Shown: positions 46,955 through 58,311 of the stretch, in pieces
Layout of the letters: each line of letters begins with the position of its first letter
Position numbering within the stretch: the first letter of the stretch is position 1
DNA from: Micropterus salmoides
Taxonomy: Eukaryota; Chordata; Actinopteri; Centrarchiformes; Centrarchidae
Reading direction: 5' to 3'
Assembly: GCF_014851395.1 (NCBI RefSeq)
Contig: NW_024041262.1
Coordinates: 13,041,252-13,105,251 of the forward strand
DNA: 64,000 bases
Translations under genes and position numbers: made by a program
The notes under the pieces: generated by a model
Seen by the model: only the letters and a program-made list of their open reading frames with translations
Told to the model about the DNA's origin: nothing
Databases searched by the model: none

Positions 46955-47725
46955 AGAGTCTTAGCTTTGTCACACTAAAGGGGGCAGCCATTGAAAGGGT
47001 AACATGTTATAAGTATCTTGGTATAGAGATGGACGACAAATTAGCTTTCAGTGTACACAAAGATAAGCTTTTAAAGAAACTCAGGCCAAAATGAGGTTTT
47101 TCGTAACAAGTCCTGATTCTCCTCTGAAGCTAGGAAGAAACTTGTTCAAGCCACCTTATTGTCTGTGATTGATTATGGGGATCTGTTGTACATGCATGCA
47201 GTATTATCTCTGCTAGCAGAACTAGATTTTGCCTACCATGCAGCGTTATGCTTTATCACAAATGCCAGATCTTCCATCCATCATTGTAGTTTATACGAAA
47301 TGGCCTTCTCTAGCTACAAAGAGACCGTTACATTTGTGTGTTTTTAACTACAAGGCAACCCTGTGCAAATCACCAAGTTACCTTTGTAGCCTCATAACTT
47401 TGCGGTCAGTAGCTACCAAACACCGTCTAGTAGGCTACTGCTTTTAAAAGTCCCCAGGGTTTTTTTCTAAGTTTGGAAATACTGCCTTTTCATATTGTGC
47501 ACCCTGAACATGAAACTCCTTACAAAATATTCTCCTGTTACAGACTTTCCTGGTTGCATGTGTCCTTAAGGAGGAATGTAGATGTTTCCCATAAGCTGGA
47601 TTCTTTAAGTGTATGGGTGTCATGGAAAGTGTTTTAATGTATTGTATTGTCTCAAGGTCTCCCTTGAAAAAGACAATATGTCTCAGTGGGCTTCTTCCTT
47701 GTTAAATAAAGGTTAAGAAAAAAGA
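46955..47725 (+). mobile_element. Degenerate non-LTR retrotransposon, 3' part
   Basis: Broken pieces of the C-terminal end of a LINE reverse transcriptase ORF read on the + strand in several frames: CYKYLGIEMDDKLAFSVH and LLKKLR (about 47008-47090), LSVIDYGDLLYMHAV (about 47155-47205), AALCFITNA and then WPSLATKRPLHL in another frame. Stops and frameshifts are frequent. The 3' end CTCAAGGTCTCCCTTGAAAA, then AGAC, with TTGTTAAATAAAGGTTAAG at about 47700-47720, is a typical LINE tail. Older than the L2-like copy at 24370-25876. Clade not assigned. Confidence 0.75.
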
Positions 47726-48111
47726 AAGGAGAAAATTGGAATTCTGCCATCATTCATTAAATCGTTTACGCCTGTGCTTCTCCATGCAAAAATGTCTGCA
47801 GTATAAAAGGCCAATTGTTGCCTGTTGATTTTCACACTTTGTTAAATTGTTAAATCTATGGTTCAGATGTTTTCTAACATAATCTACAATTGTTTTTGTC
47901 TAAAGACATCATTAATAATGCATGTAATCTGTCAACAGTAAGAGGTTTGCCATACAGTGCCTTATGTTTGTCATCTTCAAAATGAGAATTAATTATGAAT
48001 AATTTATTTTCATCATTTGCATATTTAAACTCACCAGTTGTAATCTAATTGCAATTTACCACCTACCACATATCCAAGTGGACAGAAATCCTCTCCAACA
48101 CCTGAATGCAG

Positions 48112-48650
48112 TGTCGGAAGAAGTATCCAGGTCCTTTACTTAAGTGAAAGTAGCAATACCACAATGTGAAAATACTCCACGACAAGTAAAAGTCCTTCAA
48201 TCAAAACCCTACTTAGCAAATTTACTTAAAGTATCAAAAGTAAAATACTCAAAATGCAGAAAAATGGTCGCTGACAGTGTTTTACTATTATATACGATGC
48301 TTTTGGATTAATGTTATTTCTGCATTAATGTGTATGTTGCATTTTACTTCTCTAGTTGTTTAAGGTTGAGCTAATTTGAAATACTTTATATACTGTTGGG
48401 TAGTTTAATCTACAGCAATGCATCTTTTCTGTAAGATCATCAAATGTTTGTGGCTTACCTGTGAGAACCAATCTCTAAAAAAAACAAACCTTTTCACGAC
48501 CTCAGACAAACCACCTTGTCTCCGACTTTATGACCATTTATTCATGCACAGTAGAAGTTTAAAAATGCATAAAATTAAAATACTTAAGTAAAGTACAAGT
48601 ACCTCATATTTGTAAATGTACTTAGTTATATTCAAACTCTGCCTGAATGT
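48112..48650. mobile_element. Non-autonomous DNA transposon (hAT-like?), GGAAGAAGTA type
   Basis: The left end is GCAGTGTCGGAAGAAGTATC, with TTTACTTAAGTGAAAGTAGC and AAAAGTCCTTCAATC; the right side carries TACTTAAGTAAAGTACAAGT and TGTACTTAGTTATATTC, which are complementary in character to the left end. I recall this sequence as a very common percomorph repeat. No transposase frame. The right end (about 48640-48650) is approximate. Confidence 0.6.
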
Positions 48651-49129
48651 GTGCAGTCTGAGGGAACCTGGTTTTGGTCTACACAACCATTTTTTAGGTA
48701 CTTGGACAAGCATCACAATCCTTATATACTATACAGACAGTACAGGCTGCATCGAAGCTGGGTAAGTTATACAATTAGAGGACCACAAAAAATGTATTTG
48801 TCTGTGAGAATGAACAGCTGATTGAAAAGTTCACAACAACAGTCACATAAAAAAATAATTCACAACCTAGGCCTATATAGCACAAAAGAGATAGCAAACT
48901 CTTCGTAAAACATGTTTTGAATGTGGTGCTGGTATGAAGGCAGTGTTTGTCTCCTGAATTACTCCAAGTTGAGGATACAAAAAATTTTGTTTTCCCAACA
49001 TTTGAACAGTTAACTTCCCCACTAATAAGCATGTTAACAAAGGGTGACAGGACATTTAGCTAACACGTGCAAGTCTACTCATAGATCTACTTAAGAACTG
49101 TGTTATATAATCCTATAATTCTGTAATTG

Positions 49130-49210
49130 AGTACAACTGGGATTGGCTCCAGCCCCCCCGCGACCCTGAACGCAGGATAAGCGACTGACGATGGATGGAT
49201 GGATGGATAT
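49130..49210. repeat. Fish repeat end followed by (GATG)n microsatellite
   Basis: GGGATTGGCTCCAGCCCCCC, then CGCGACCCTGAACGCAGGATAAGCG is a familiar repeat terminus in fish, running into GATGGATGGATGGATGGATA (49190-49209). Confidence 0.6.
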
Positions 49211-50737
49211 AACTGAGTACCTTTATAATATCTGCATGAAGCTTATTTACTTAATAGAAATATGATGTGAGCTTCAGGCTCATACTTGGCCTATTATTAT
49301 TACTGTGCAGCCCTTATGCATCATTTCAGCATCCTCTGCTAGCTGTTAACTTTTCATCCCAATCCTGGCTAGGTGGCAGTAATGTGCTCGTTATTGGCTC
49401 TTTAATGAAACCTACTCATCATCATAGAGTGGATTCATGACTGACATGGCCCTCCTGTGGTGAAATATCACTATAATATTTCTATCAAGGCTCTTAGTTT
49501 GTCTGCATTATCCTAGAGGGACCCACTGTGGTGTCTTCTGTCCTCTTTTCTGTCTTTTATCTTCAGTAGCAGCAGCCTTTTCATACGTTGACTTTTTATT
49601 ATGCCGACAGTTTTATTGTTATGAGTTGACCATGCAAAGATTACAAAGATTTGTAGTTTTAATAGTTACCAACAGTAGCTTGATAACATAGGCTGAAATA
49701 ACAAGGTCTTTGTTTGTGAATGTTTATTAAAATCAAAACCATTTCAGAGCATCAGACAGCCAGATGGTTAGTGCTGAAATTCACTATTCTGTGACGCGGT
49801 GTGCTACCAGTAGCTTTCATCATTATGCATCATGTGTTTACTCAATCAAAAGTAATGCTTGCACTTGTCCCTGCTGAGAGGACACGGCTTGGGTTTAAAT
49901 ACATGTTTGTGGTTTCATAGAAATCTGCTTTTTTTAGATTAATCCTCCCTGAGCACTAACTAAAATAATTTTTTAACAGCTGTCATTGTGGCATTTCATT
50001 TATCTTCTTTTAAGCTCATCCAATGAACGAGTTTTATTCTGATAAATTCTTGTTTAATACAGTCTATGATTCTTCCATCTTTTAGATGTCACTGCAGTTT
50101 CTGACACTGAGGATTATTTGAATTTAATTTAACATCTTTATCGCTAGGTGGCCATCTGGTATTGTTTTAGATGCAGATCCAACTCAAAAAGGTTGAAATC
50201 TGAATGTTTACTTTCCTCTTTAAGTGTTTTTTTTTTCTTTTTTTTTTTACATTAATCTAAGTTTAGATCATTGAACAAAATCAGCAGTTCAGTTGCAGCT
50301 CTCTAAAATGGATAAGATTAGATATTTGCTATTTGCAAAGTCTCATTCATGTTTTTTTCAAATGTAGAATATTGCAATTCTGTATCTATGTTTACATAAA
50401 GTCTTTCAAAATTACTTCACAAAACCACAAACCTCTCTCAAGTTTCAGCAGGAGTGTGTGTGTGTGTGCATAACCCCATTATTAGCATCTCCATATTTGC
50501 TGCCTGTGGATTAAGATTTAAATGATCACTTTTAAGGTGATATGTGGTTTGGGTCTGAATATCTCCTTTCTCCTTAAGTCTGAGTGCAGCCTGCAGATAC
50601 TTATTGGTTGTTGTTAGTTAAAGACTTAAAACCTGGATGACCTGCAGGAGGAGAATAATAAAGAAAGATCTAAATCTTATTTTATAGTTCTTTAAACAAG
50701 ACTAAAAGTCTACAACCACAGCAGCTCTTTAAGACTT
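49211..50737. other. Intergenic, nothing recognised
   Basis: A/T-rich. A (GT)n run of about 18 bases lies at 50454-50470. No coding or RNA features seen. Confidence 0.5.
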
Positions 50738-51150
50738 AGGCTAAATGCTAACATCGGCATGCTAACATAACAATATTAAGCAGGTATACTGTTTAGTGTT
50801 TACCATCTTAGTTTAGCATGTTAGCCATTTGCTAATTACTATAAAACACCAGCCCTACAGCCGAGGCTGAGTGTAAATGTCTTCTTTTGAAATTAATTGG
50901 TCATAAAGCAAAATATTGGACAAATAAATATTTAGCTGATAAAAAAGTTCACCAAAGGTATTAAAGTTAAACCTTACAGGGACATGAATGTCTGCACCAT
51001 ATTGCATGGCAGTCCATGGCTGTGAAGACATTTCACTCAAAACCACAAATGTGTGGGGATCACCGGAGTGAGTAGGATTCGTCTTCTGGGGATCATGGAT
51101 GTCTGTACAACTATCTCATAGCTGTTTAGAAATTTCAGTCTGGAAGTGGT
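50738..51150 (+). repeat. GCTAACATC-type dispersed repeat, copy 2
   Basis: AAATGCTAACATCGGCATGC, TTTACCATCTTAGTTTAGCA, TTGGTCATAAAG, GGACATGAATGTCTGCACC, ATTTCACTCAAAACCACAAA and GGGATCATGGATGTCTGTAC occur in order. It keeps more of the downstream half than copy 1 (44270-44660) and has the same orientation. Confidence 0.65.
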
Positions 51151-51799
51151 GAACCAGCCAATCAGCCATCTTTAATTTAAATAATTTTGTATTTTGTGGG
51201 GATTTTTGTGCTCCATGTTATTGTTGCCTACCTGCATTGTGACATGTGTAATGTGTATAGATAAGTGTAATAATATAACTTTTTATATTACACCCTATAT
51301 ATTGGTTTTGGCATGTTGCTTTTGGAAAGTGTTCTAAAAGTTTATTATTAGTTGTATTTATATTAATATTAGTGGTATCACCATCATGAAGACAGTGTTG
51401 GTGTAGTGACAGGACCAGCAGAGGACAGACATCTGTGGTGTTTGTCAGTCGGACCAAGAGCACAGGGACGGAGGTGTAGGAACAAACAATGACTAAGATG
51501 AAACAGTAGCAACGTCCTCTGATTTCACAAAGAGCTTATTTTCCACTCAGAGCACGAGAAAATGCACAGTAATCAAAAACTTTACAGCTGCAACCCCCAC
51601 ATCTAAATTCTAGAATGAGTCTCTTTCCCGACATGCATGACTCTGCTTCTGACTCAGACACTCGGCCAGCTCGTGGTCAGCCTTGCAGTTTGATTCTCTA
51701 TCCATGATCTGGAACACTGAGTAGCACTGTGTTTATCAAACACGCTGATGCTGACCTCTGACCTCCCTGCCAAATGGATTAAGTAAAAAGTCGATAGAT

Positions 51800-53636
51800 G
51801 TCAGCTCTAGAATGCTTTTTATTTGATGCATAAATCCATGGTTTTGTTACAGATTTTCAGGGTTTTTGGGGTTCACAAAGTAAGAAATAATTTGGGTGAC
51901 CTACTGAATATTTCAAACCACACCAGTTCAGATAGATGGTTTTCAAAGTAAAAAAAATCACTGCTATACATTCAGTATCATTTAATTAAGTACTCAAAAG
52001 AGATTAGCCATAAAAATTCTAGCCATGAGAATTATTATGGATATTATTGGCTTCCATATAATAGTTTGGAGGTGAGAGGCCTTGACTGAGAGTTTATTTT
52101 AATCTCACCAATCTCAGAATCATAGGTTTGGTGTTTCTTTACAGAAGAGTGAGCATGTAAAGTGTTAATTGATTTCATTTTACATTGTTCATCCGTGCTG
52201 CCTCGGACACTGTTCCATTACTGTCAGAGGACAGGCTGTAATTGCAGATCCTGAAGGCTGGGTGGCAGTGTTGGCTTTACTTGATTGACACTGAGCTGTA
52301 CGGAAACCTTAGAGATTCAAAGACGACACTTTGGAACCATGGAGCAAATATATTAGAAATTAAGGAATGCACACAATCAATCCATATGAATGTTTTATGA
52401 AAAAAAAGAAACAATCATGCACAATTTCAGTTCCAAAAGACAAACATCCAAAGCAAGTGACACACAATATATATTTACACATGAACACCACTGGTGTTTT
52501 CAGCATGCCTCTTTAACCACATGAGACCGAGACAAAACCTGCAGCTTGGTTAATGCAATTCATAGTCAAGCAGCAGCTGCGGAAACAACACTGTGCTCTT
52601 TACACCATCCATATGTGTAAGTTAGATATTCAACAAAGGCTGATGATTGTATTCAGAGTACGACCATGCACATCTCTCCACAAAACAATCGCTTCCGTTC
52701 TCTTACGATCAAATCAGGGCTTGAGAAGCAAAATTTGGTTCATCAATGTGTCACCAACAAGAAACTGACACAGTGATATTAAAGCGGACACATTTATACA
52801 ACTGTGAACAACATTTTTTTTTTAAACTGTTGAATTAAATAAAAATTAGATTGTTAATCAGAGCAACACACTTCAGGAGAATTGGGAACAATACAATGAT
52901 GAATATTTCATCCTGCAGCAGAGCCTGGCACATATTTGTCTTTTTAGTTTGCTCCATCAACACCAAACATGCAAATAACTGACACAAACCATCAAAGTGG
53001 AAGAACCAATTATCTTATTGGGTTGTGCTGTCTGCAATACAATGGTGATCAGACCGGTAGAGACAAAATGTCTGTCAGTATTAAGACCACTTGGCAATCT
53101 TCGGAAGCATTAGGCAAAACATTATTGCAAGGGAGAGGTATGTGCGCTGTGAGACAGATGGTCATAACAATGGAGTTTTAATGTCAGCAATTAATGAAAA
53201 GAACAGGACGGGTGTAATAAGATCAAGTAAACCTGACACAAGGGACAAACTGCATAATAATTCAGCTTTCTCCCTGTTTGTATTTTCTTGCATGATTTCA
53301 ATTGTTGATTGAGATCTGACCAGTTTGGAGCATTTAGACTGACTTTAAATCCAAAAAAGGGACATGGATCCCCATGAATATGAGCATGAAAATTCTCATA
53401 TAGCGGGGATGGTTCCCCATAATTGCATCAGGTGTATTTAGATCATTGATCTCTGAATGTGACCCCTTGGGTATGTTGTTATGAATTATGTTCTCATTTA
53501 TGACACAAAGTAAGTAGGATAATGAAATCCTCCATAGTCATGCAAAAAATCCTCAGAGCATGCGATGAAGCGCCCCCCGTCATCCCGAGTCTTCAGATCG
53601 GTCTCTCTAGTGTCAGTGCAGTGGAAGAGGATCAGT
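51800..53636 (-). other. Probable doc2 3' UTR
   Basis: Directly downstream of the doc2 stop on the - strand, without any exon-like frame. TTTATT at 51818-51823 reads AATAAA on the doc2 strand and would end a 1.8-kb 3' UTR; nearer hexamers are weaker. Assignment is positional. Confidence 0.35.
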
Positions 53637-56600
53637 TCATTCCTGCAGTGTGGAGCCCGGCAGCTCGTTGGTCAGCGTGTGCCAGCGCTCCACCTTCTTG
53701 CCCTTGTTCTTCAGACAGTCTATCCAGTGCTGCAGAGTGTCTCCCTGTGAGTGACACCCTAAGGATACGCCGCCTAACCAGTGCAGGGACAGAAAAGAGA
53801 AGCCAGTATGACTTGAGAGGAAAGTGCATGTTTAATAAACACAGAGCGAAAAATATAGAAAATCACGAGAGGAGAAAGAAAAGGTACCAAGATCACACAT
53901 GTTGCTCTATAAACCTCTAAAACTCTCTAATGAGTGTAACTCATTAACTAACTGACTAATGAGGCAGCAGATAAGTATATGCAAACTGAGTAGACATAAT
54001 TAGGTGTAGCTTCAACCTAAACCTTTTAAGTCTATAGAAAACCTTCTACATTATGTTGGTTGTCTTGTTTTCTGTTGTGCTGTTTTATTAACAGTAATTG
54101 CATATTTTGTTGTCTTTTTTCCGTAATTGTTTGTGTAAAAAAAATCTAAGGCAGGAAATTTTCTTTTCTTTAAATAGCAAAAACAGAATTTATCTAATCT
54201 AAAGAATCTAGAAGAATCTAATTTAAAATATGTTTTTTGATGCAAAATATATAACTTTGAAAATAAGTGTTCATGATTTTAAATATCCATATTTTAACAG
54301 TTTTTCAGTTGTGATTTATGATTGTAATTGTGTCTAATGATACGAAAGTGCTCTTTTGACAATCAGATAAAGCTGAACAGTGTTGTCTAAGTGATCATTA
54401 TAACTTTAAACTGACAGAATGAATTACTGGCTAAAGGAATAAGGTTAGGTCAGGATACTCTTCTTGTCTTTACTGACTCCATAAGTCCAGTTGCTCATAG
54501 ACATTTACTAATAATGTCATTCTTTACTGGATTGAAATATTCTTTTTTCCATTTTCCTATTACAACAAATCCCACAAAAAGACGAAAATCAACAATGAAC
54601 TGATCCTATTGACAAGTATTGTCTGTGTAACCAAAGCCTGACATGACTTATTCTTCTGTCCCATAGAGCTCCATTGTTGTTGAAAAACTATTAAAAACAC
54701 ATCACAAAGCCACATTGTTGCACTGGATGGCATGTTCCTTCATTAGCATGAACACACAAACACTGTCATTTATTTTAAGTCGATCCCACTTGCTGCTAGG
54801 AATACCTACTGGAGCACCAAATATGTATTAATCCACAGCAAGAAAAAGTCCCCCCCCAAAAGCACTATTTCTCTGATGTTTGAGTAAAAACAACAGTGCC
54901 CAGCAGGAAATTACTGATTCTTTTTTTCAACTGTTTTTAAATATTTACATTTTCAATAGAAACAAGTGGCCTTGGTGCAAGGTGCCACGAACAGAGATGG
55001 GATGTCTGAAAGTAGTGAGATATGGACTAACACACTTTTCATGGGTTTTGCTGAAAATGACAAAAACATAGAAAAAACACCAGACTTCACCTGTAACTAC
55101 AGTTAGAAATGAAAATGACTTATTTTTTGTCTTGACTTGAAAAAGTTATTTTAATTTAGGAACTGGAGTAAATGTAAATACTGCCTCCAACTCATAAAGC
55201 AAGTATAAAGCTCATTTTCAGCCAAGATGTCACTGACATCCTTTTGGAGACTAAACCCTGCAAATTACACACAATGCTGCTCTAACAGCAGATAATAGAG
55301 AACGTCTTAAAATATCTTTGGCAACATCTGCCATGGGTACAGCATTTTTAGACTGCTAATAAAGCAGCCGGCCAGCTGATCAGTAATCCAAAAAGCACCA
55401 GCAGGCAATGATTAGCTGTGTTTGAGGTGTCAGCTCACCTATGAAGTCATTGGACTTTCCCAGGTCGTAGTCCCACACTGTGACCTCCAGCGTCTTGGTG
55501 GCTAACTCTGAGAAGGTGATTTCATAGAAGAACTCCTGGGTGAAAACAAAGAGGGACAGGGATGAGTGGACGAGAGAGCAAAGGTCACAAGATCACACTT
55601 AACACTCACTAATGAGGCAGCAGATAATACTATGCAATAGGGCTGGGCGATATGGCCTAAAAATAAAATCTCCGATTTTATTTACTTTAATTCAATTTAC
55701 GATTTTTTCCGATTTCCCCCCCTACTTAAGGAAAGCAATAAGGTTTGTTGGTCAGTGCGGCTTTGTTCATCGCGGAGAGACTGGCATTTTTCATATTCGG
55801 CTGGATGTCTCTGTTTCAGGTGTTGGAATAGGTTTGTGGTGCTGCTGCCTTTCACTGCGATAGGCTTTAGGCAAATGTTGCAGCGTGGTGTCTGTTGTTC
55901 CACATCTGTCGCAGCAAACCCATACCAGTTCCAAACAACAGATGACTTTATTCCTTTCTTGGGAACAAACTTCCCGCTCTCACCGGTAGCCATTTTGTCG
56001 CTTGCTGTTGCTGTTTAGTGTATGATGTTGTCGCTATGGGAAACGAACACTACGGAAACCCCGGGGAGCCAAAAATGTGCTATTACACAAAAACTCGATT
56101 TACTTATTTTTTAAATCGCCCGCAACAAAAAATTCGAATTAATTCATTCAATCGATTTTTCGCCCAGGCCTACTATGCAAACTGTAATTGGCAGTCAAAA
56201 AACTCGCAGAAACGTTGCATGCAGGGTAATGCCTCCTCTCCTGTGCGAATCTAAACGTACCACCTCTTCACATTCAACCACCGCAAATGTGCGTCTCGCC
56301 CCCACAGTTACGCACATGCACGTACACAAACATGGAAGTCTACCTCATTAAACTCCGGGTTGAGAGTCTTTTTTATGACCGCTGTTTTGTGCTTGGATTT
56401 CTTCTGAACATCTGGCTTGAGGTACCTGAGACAGGAAGGAATGTGGTACCATCACAGTATCATTTACAGGTGCATTAGTGGTAACTGAGGATACAAGTGA
56501 TGACTATATGAAGGACAAAGTAAGTTCATGCATAAAGAAATTCATCATGTTCCCTAAGAAATGACTGTCAGTGATGGGTACATTCAGTGTTTAATTCTTA

Positions 56601-58311
56601 GTCACCTCTTTACTTATTAAAAAAGCCAGCCGCCTGTTAGCTTTGCTTAGCATAAAGACTGGAAACCTATCCATTAGTCAGATTTAGAAGTGTTGGTACT
56701 GTAGGTAGATTTTGTTACCATTAGACAGAGCACTGAATTATTTTATTATTATAATGTTTATTTCTTTTAATCTTATTTGTTATTTACTTTTATATGTGTT
56801 TATTTGGTATTTTAATAATCTATTCTGCATTTTGTCCTTGACCTTGAATGCAGTTTTAATGCTAAGCTAAGCTACCAAAGCTTACCAAAATGTCAAACTA
56901 TTCCCTCAAAGGTTCAATGTATTATTTGTCAAACCAACCATATGTGAGGGTGAGGACGGATCAGATTGAAGAAGCACAGCATCCCTTCGCAGGGTGTCAT
57001 TAAATTCTCAGGATATTTTTAAGCCAGCTGGAAGGAGCGTGGCAAAATCTCTATTCACATTTGCTTTCCACCCACCACCCACAGCTCTGAGAGCGTATGT
57101 TCCCACACGCTCTCAGACACAACAAAGCATCTGGGAAAAACGCTCCTGCCAAAGGGCAAAGATGCAAGCACGCATCCAAAATGAAACAAGGTGCATGATG
57201 CATTACTGGGGGATGTGTGAAGGATGCAGGCGTAGATTCGGTGGGTGTAAAGAAGGAGAGAGAAAACTTAAGTTTAAGGATTGGCAGGAAAGGTGAAGGG
57301 AGATTGGTGAGTACTGAGGTGAGCTTGGTGGCATGCCTAGCTTAAAACAGATGAGTGTGTGCATGAGATGGGAGGTTGTTTAGTGTTTTATTTATTGTAG
57401 AAACAAGCTCAAAGCCAGAACCAGCACTTAAAGCTCATTTGTCCAGTTTCTATTAGGGTGCATCATTCAACCCAGGGACCTTTCTGCCCTCCCCGAAGCA
57501 AACACACACACAGTGAAACACAGTAATTGTTTTTCTTTCATCAGTGAGTAGGCCTAATGAAACTCCAGAGGACCTCTATGACACTAACAATCGCACCCAA
57601 CACCGTCGCTTCCATGAGACAGTACGCCCATAACATTAGATCATGTCTCTGCCTTTCAGTGCATTGTGAAGGCTGTCAATACACACACACACACACACTG
57701 TTATGTTATTTTGAATGACTGATATAAATTCACAATGGCTTCCACTTGTGTGAAAGCTGCCCTCATTTGTCACCATTATCGAATGCGGGATTAACTCAAG
57801 CCATATATCACTCATGAGAGGCGACAAAAGGTGATTCATGGGGTCACTGTGAGCCAGTGGCCAGTTATGACCAAATACAGCTACTAAGGAGGAGAGGGAG
57901 AGATGGATAGGTCATTTGGAAAGTGTTCTGAAATGAGGGTCATGAAATGTCAATCCATCATTCTAAGTTGCCTATTAATTATTTAACATGTATCCAATTG
58001 TGTGCTAGTATTGCGGCCCTTTGCTAAAACACGGCACACATTTTTAGATTTTTGTTCAGGCAGCAACAAATCCACCGTGGCATTCAGTTAGTGGTTTGGT
58101 GTCATCCTTACGTTTTAACGTAAGGGTCTGAGTAGCCATTGACGTCCATAGCCGCCAGGTGGGCGCAGCGTTTGACGCCCACACACAGCCCGCCACGAGC
58201 CCTCTCCTTGGCCTCTCCCTTCACATCGCTGTCACCAGCAGGGGGGAGGTACTGCAGGCAGAGCAGTAAACGGCCTCTCTCCTCTAGACTTCTCTGCTGC
58301 TCAGTCTCCCA
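53637..58311 (-). CDS. doc2a: doc2 (probably doc2a), C2B half only, last five exons
   Basis: DOC2 proteins are soluble high-affinity calcium sensors for spontaneous and asynchronous transmitter release. Exons in order of transcription: 58311-58112, 56425-56344, 55535-55439, 53773-53637; splice phases 2, 0 and 1 agree, giving four exons in the sequence seen clearly. The first starts in the C2A-C2B linker (WETEQQRSLEERGRLLL) and gives CAHLAAMDVNGYSDPYVK; then YLKPDVQKKSKHKTAVIKK and TLNPEFNE; then EFFYEITFSELATKTLEVTV and WDYDLGKSNDFIG; last GGVSLG, ERWHTLTNELPG and stop at 53637-53639. All five calcium-binding Asp of C2B are present (MD, SD, WDYD, ND). No C2A or Munc13-binding exon is found up to 64000, so the 5' part lies outside. 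The a paralogue is inferred from synteny. Confidence 0.88.
55638..56172 (-). mobile_element. Internally deleted hAT transposon with intact BED-finger ORF, in doc2 intron
   Basis: Ends form an imperfect inverted repeat (TAGGGCTGGGCGA at 55638-55650; TCGCCCAGGCCTA at 56160-56172, 12 of 13 matching). It is bounded by a perfect 8-bp target duplication CTATGCAA (55630-55637 and 56173-56180), diagnostic of the hAT superfamily. The element is 535 bp and fills most of the 808-bp intron between doc2 exons. Only the N-terminal part of the transposase frame remains, so it is non-autonomous. Exact duplication and the uninterrupted frame indicate recent insertion. Confidence 0.92.
55697..55993 (-). CDS. 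BED zinc-finger ORF (hAT transposase N-terminal remnant)
   Basis: 98 residues from ATG at 55993 (MATGESGKFV). It contains one BED finger: aromatic residues VVWNWYGF, then C38-x2-C41 (RCNICLKP) and H58-x4-H63 (FQHLKQRH), as in the N-terminus of hAT/ZBED transposases. After about residue 75 the usual dimerisation and RNase H-like catalytic regions are gone; the frame ends RGGNRKKS near the terminal repeat. It is uninterrupted and on the same strand as doc2. If expressed it could bind hAT ends, but I see no evidence of expression. It may simply be a young fossil. Confidence 0.75.
   Translation of the reverse strand: MATGESGKFVPKKGIKSSVVWNWYGFAATDVEQQTPRCNICLKPIAVKGSSTTNLFQHLKQRHPAEYEKCQSLRDEQSRTDQQTLLLSLSRGGNRKKS
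56430..58111 (-). other. doc2 intron, repeat fragments only
   Basis: About 56620-56700 (CAGCCGCCTGTTAGCTTTGC, then TTAGCATAAAGACTGGAAAC) is a fish repeat fragment probably of the family at 6880-7065; AATGCTAAGCTAAGCTA at about 56857-56875 may be its other side. A (CA)n run lies at 57681-57698. No exon seen. Confidence 0.45.

Noticed and set aside
53522..53920. 132-codon open frame on the + strand
   Set aside because: Antisense shadow of the last doc2 coding exon, which has a recognisable C2B end.
56994..57296. 100-codon open frame on the + strand
   Set aside because: Lies in a doc2 intron, has no domain or neighbour support, and codon usage looks random.
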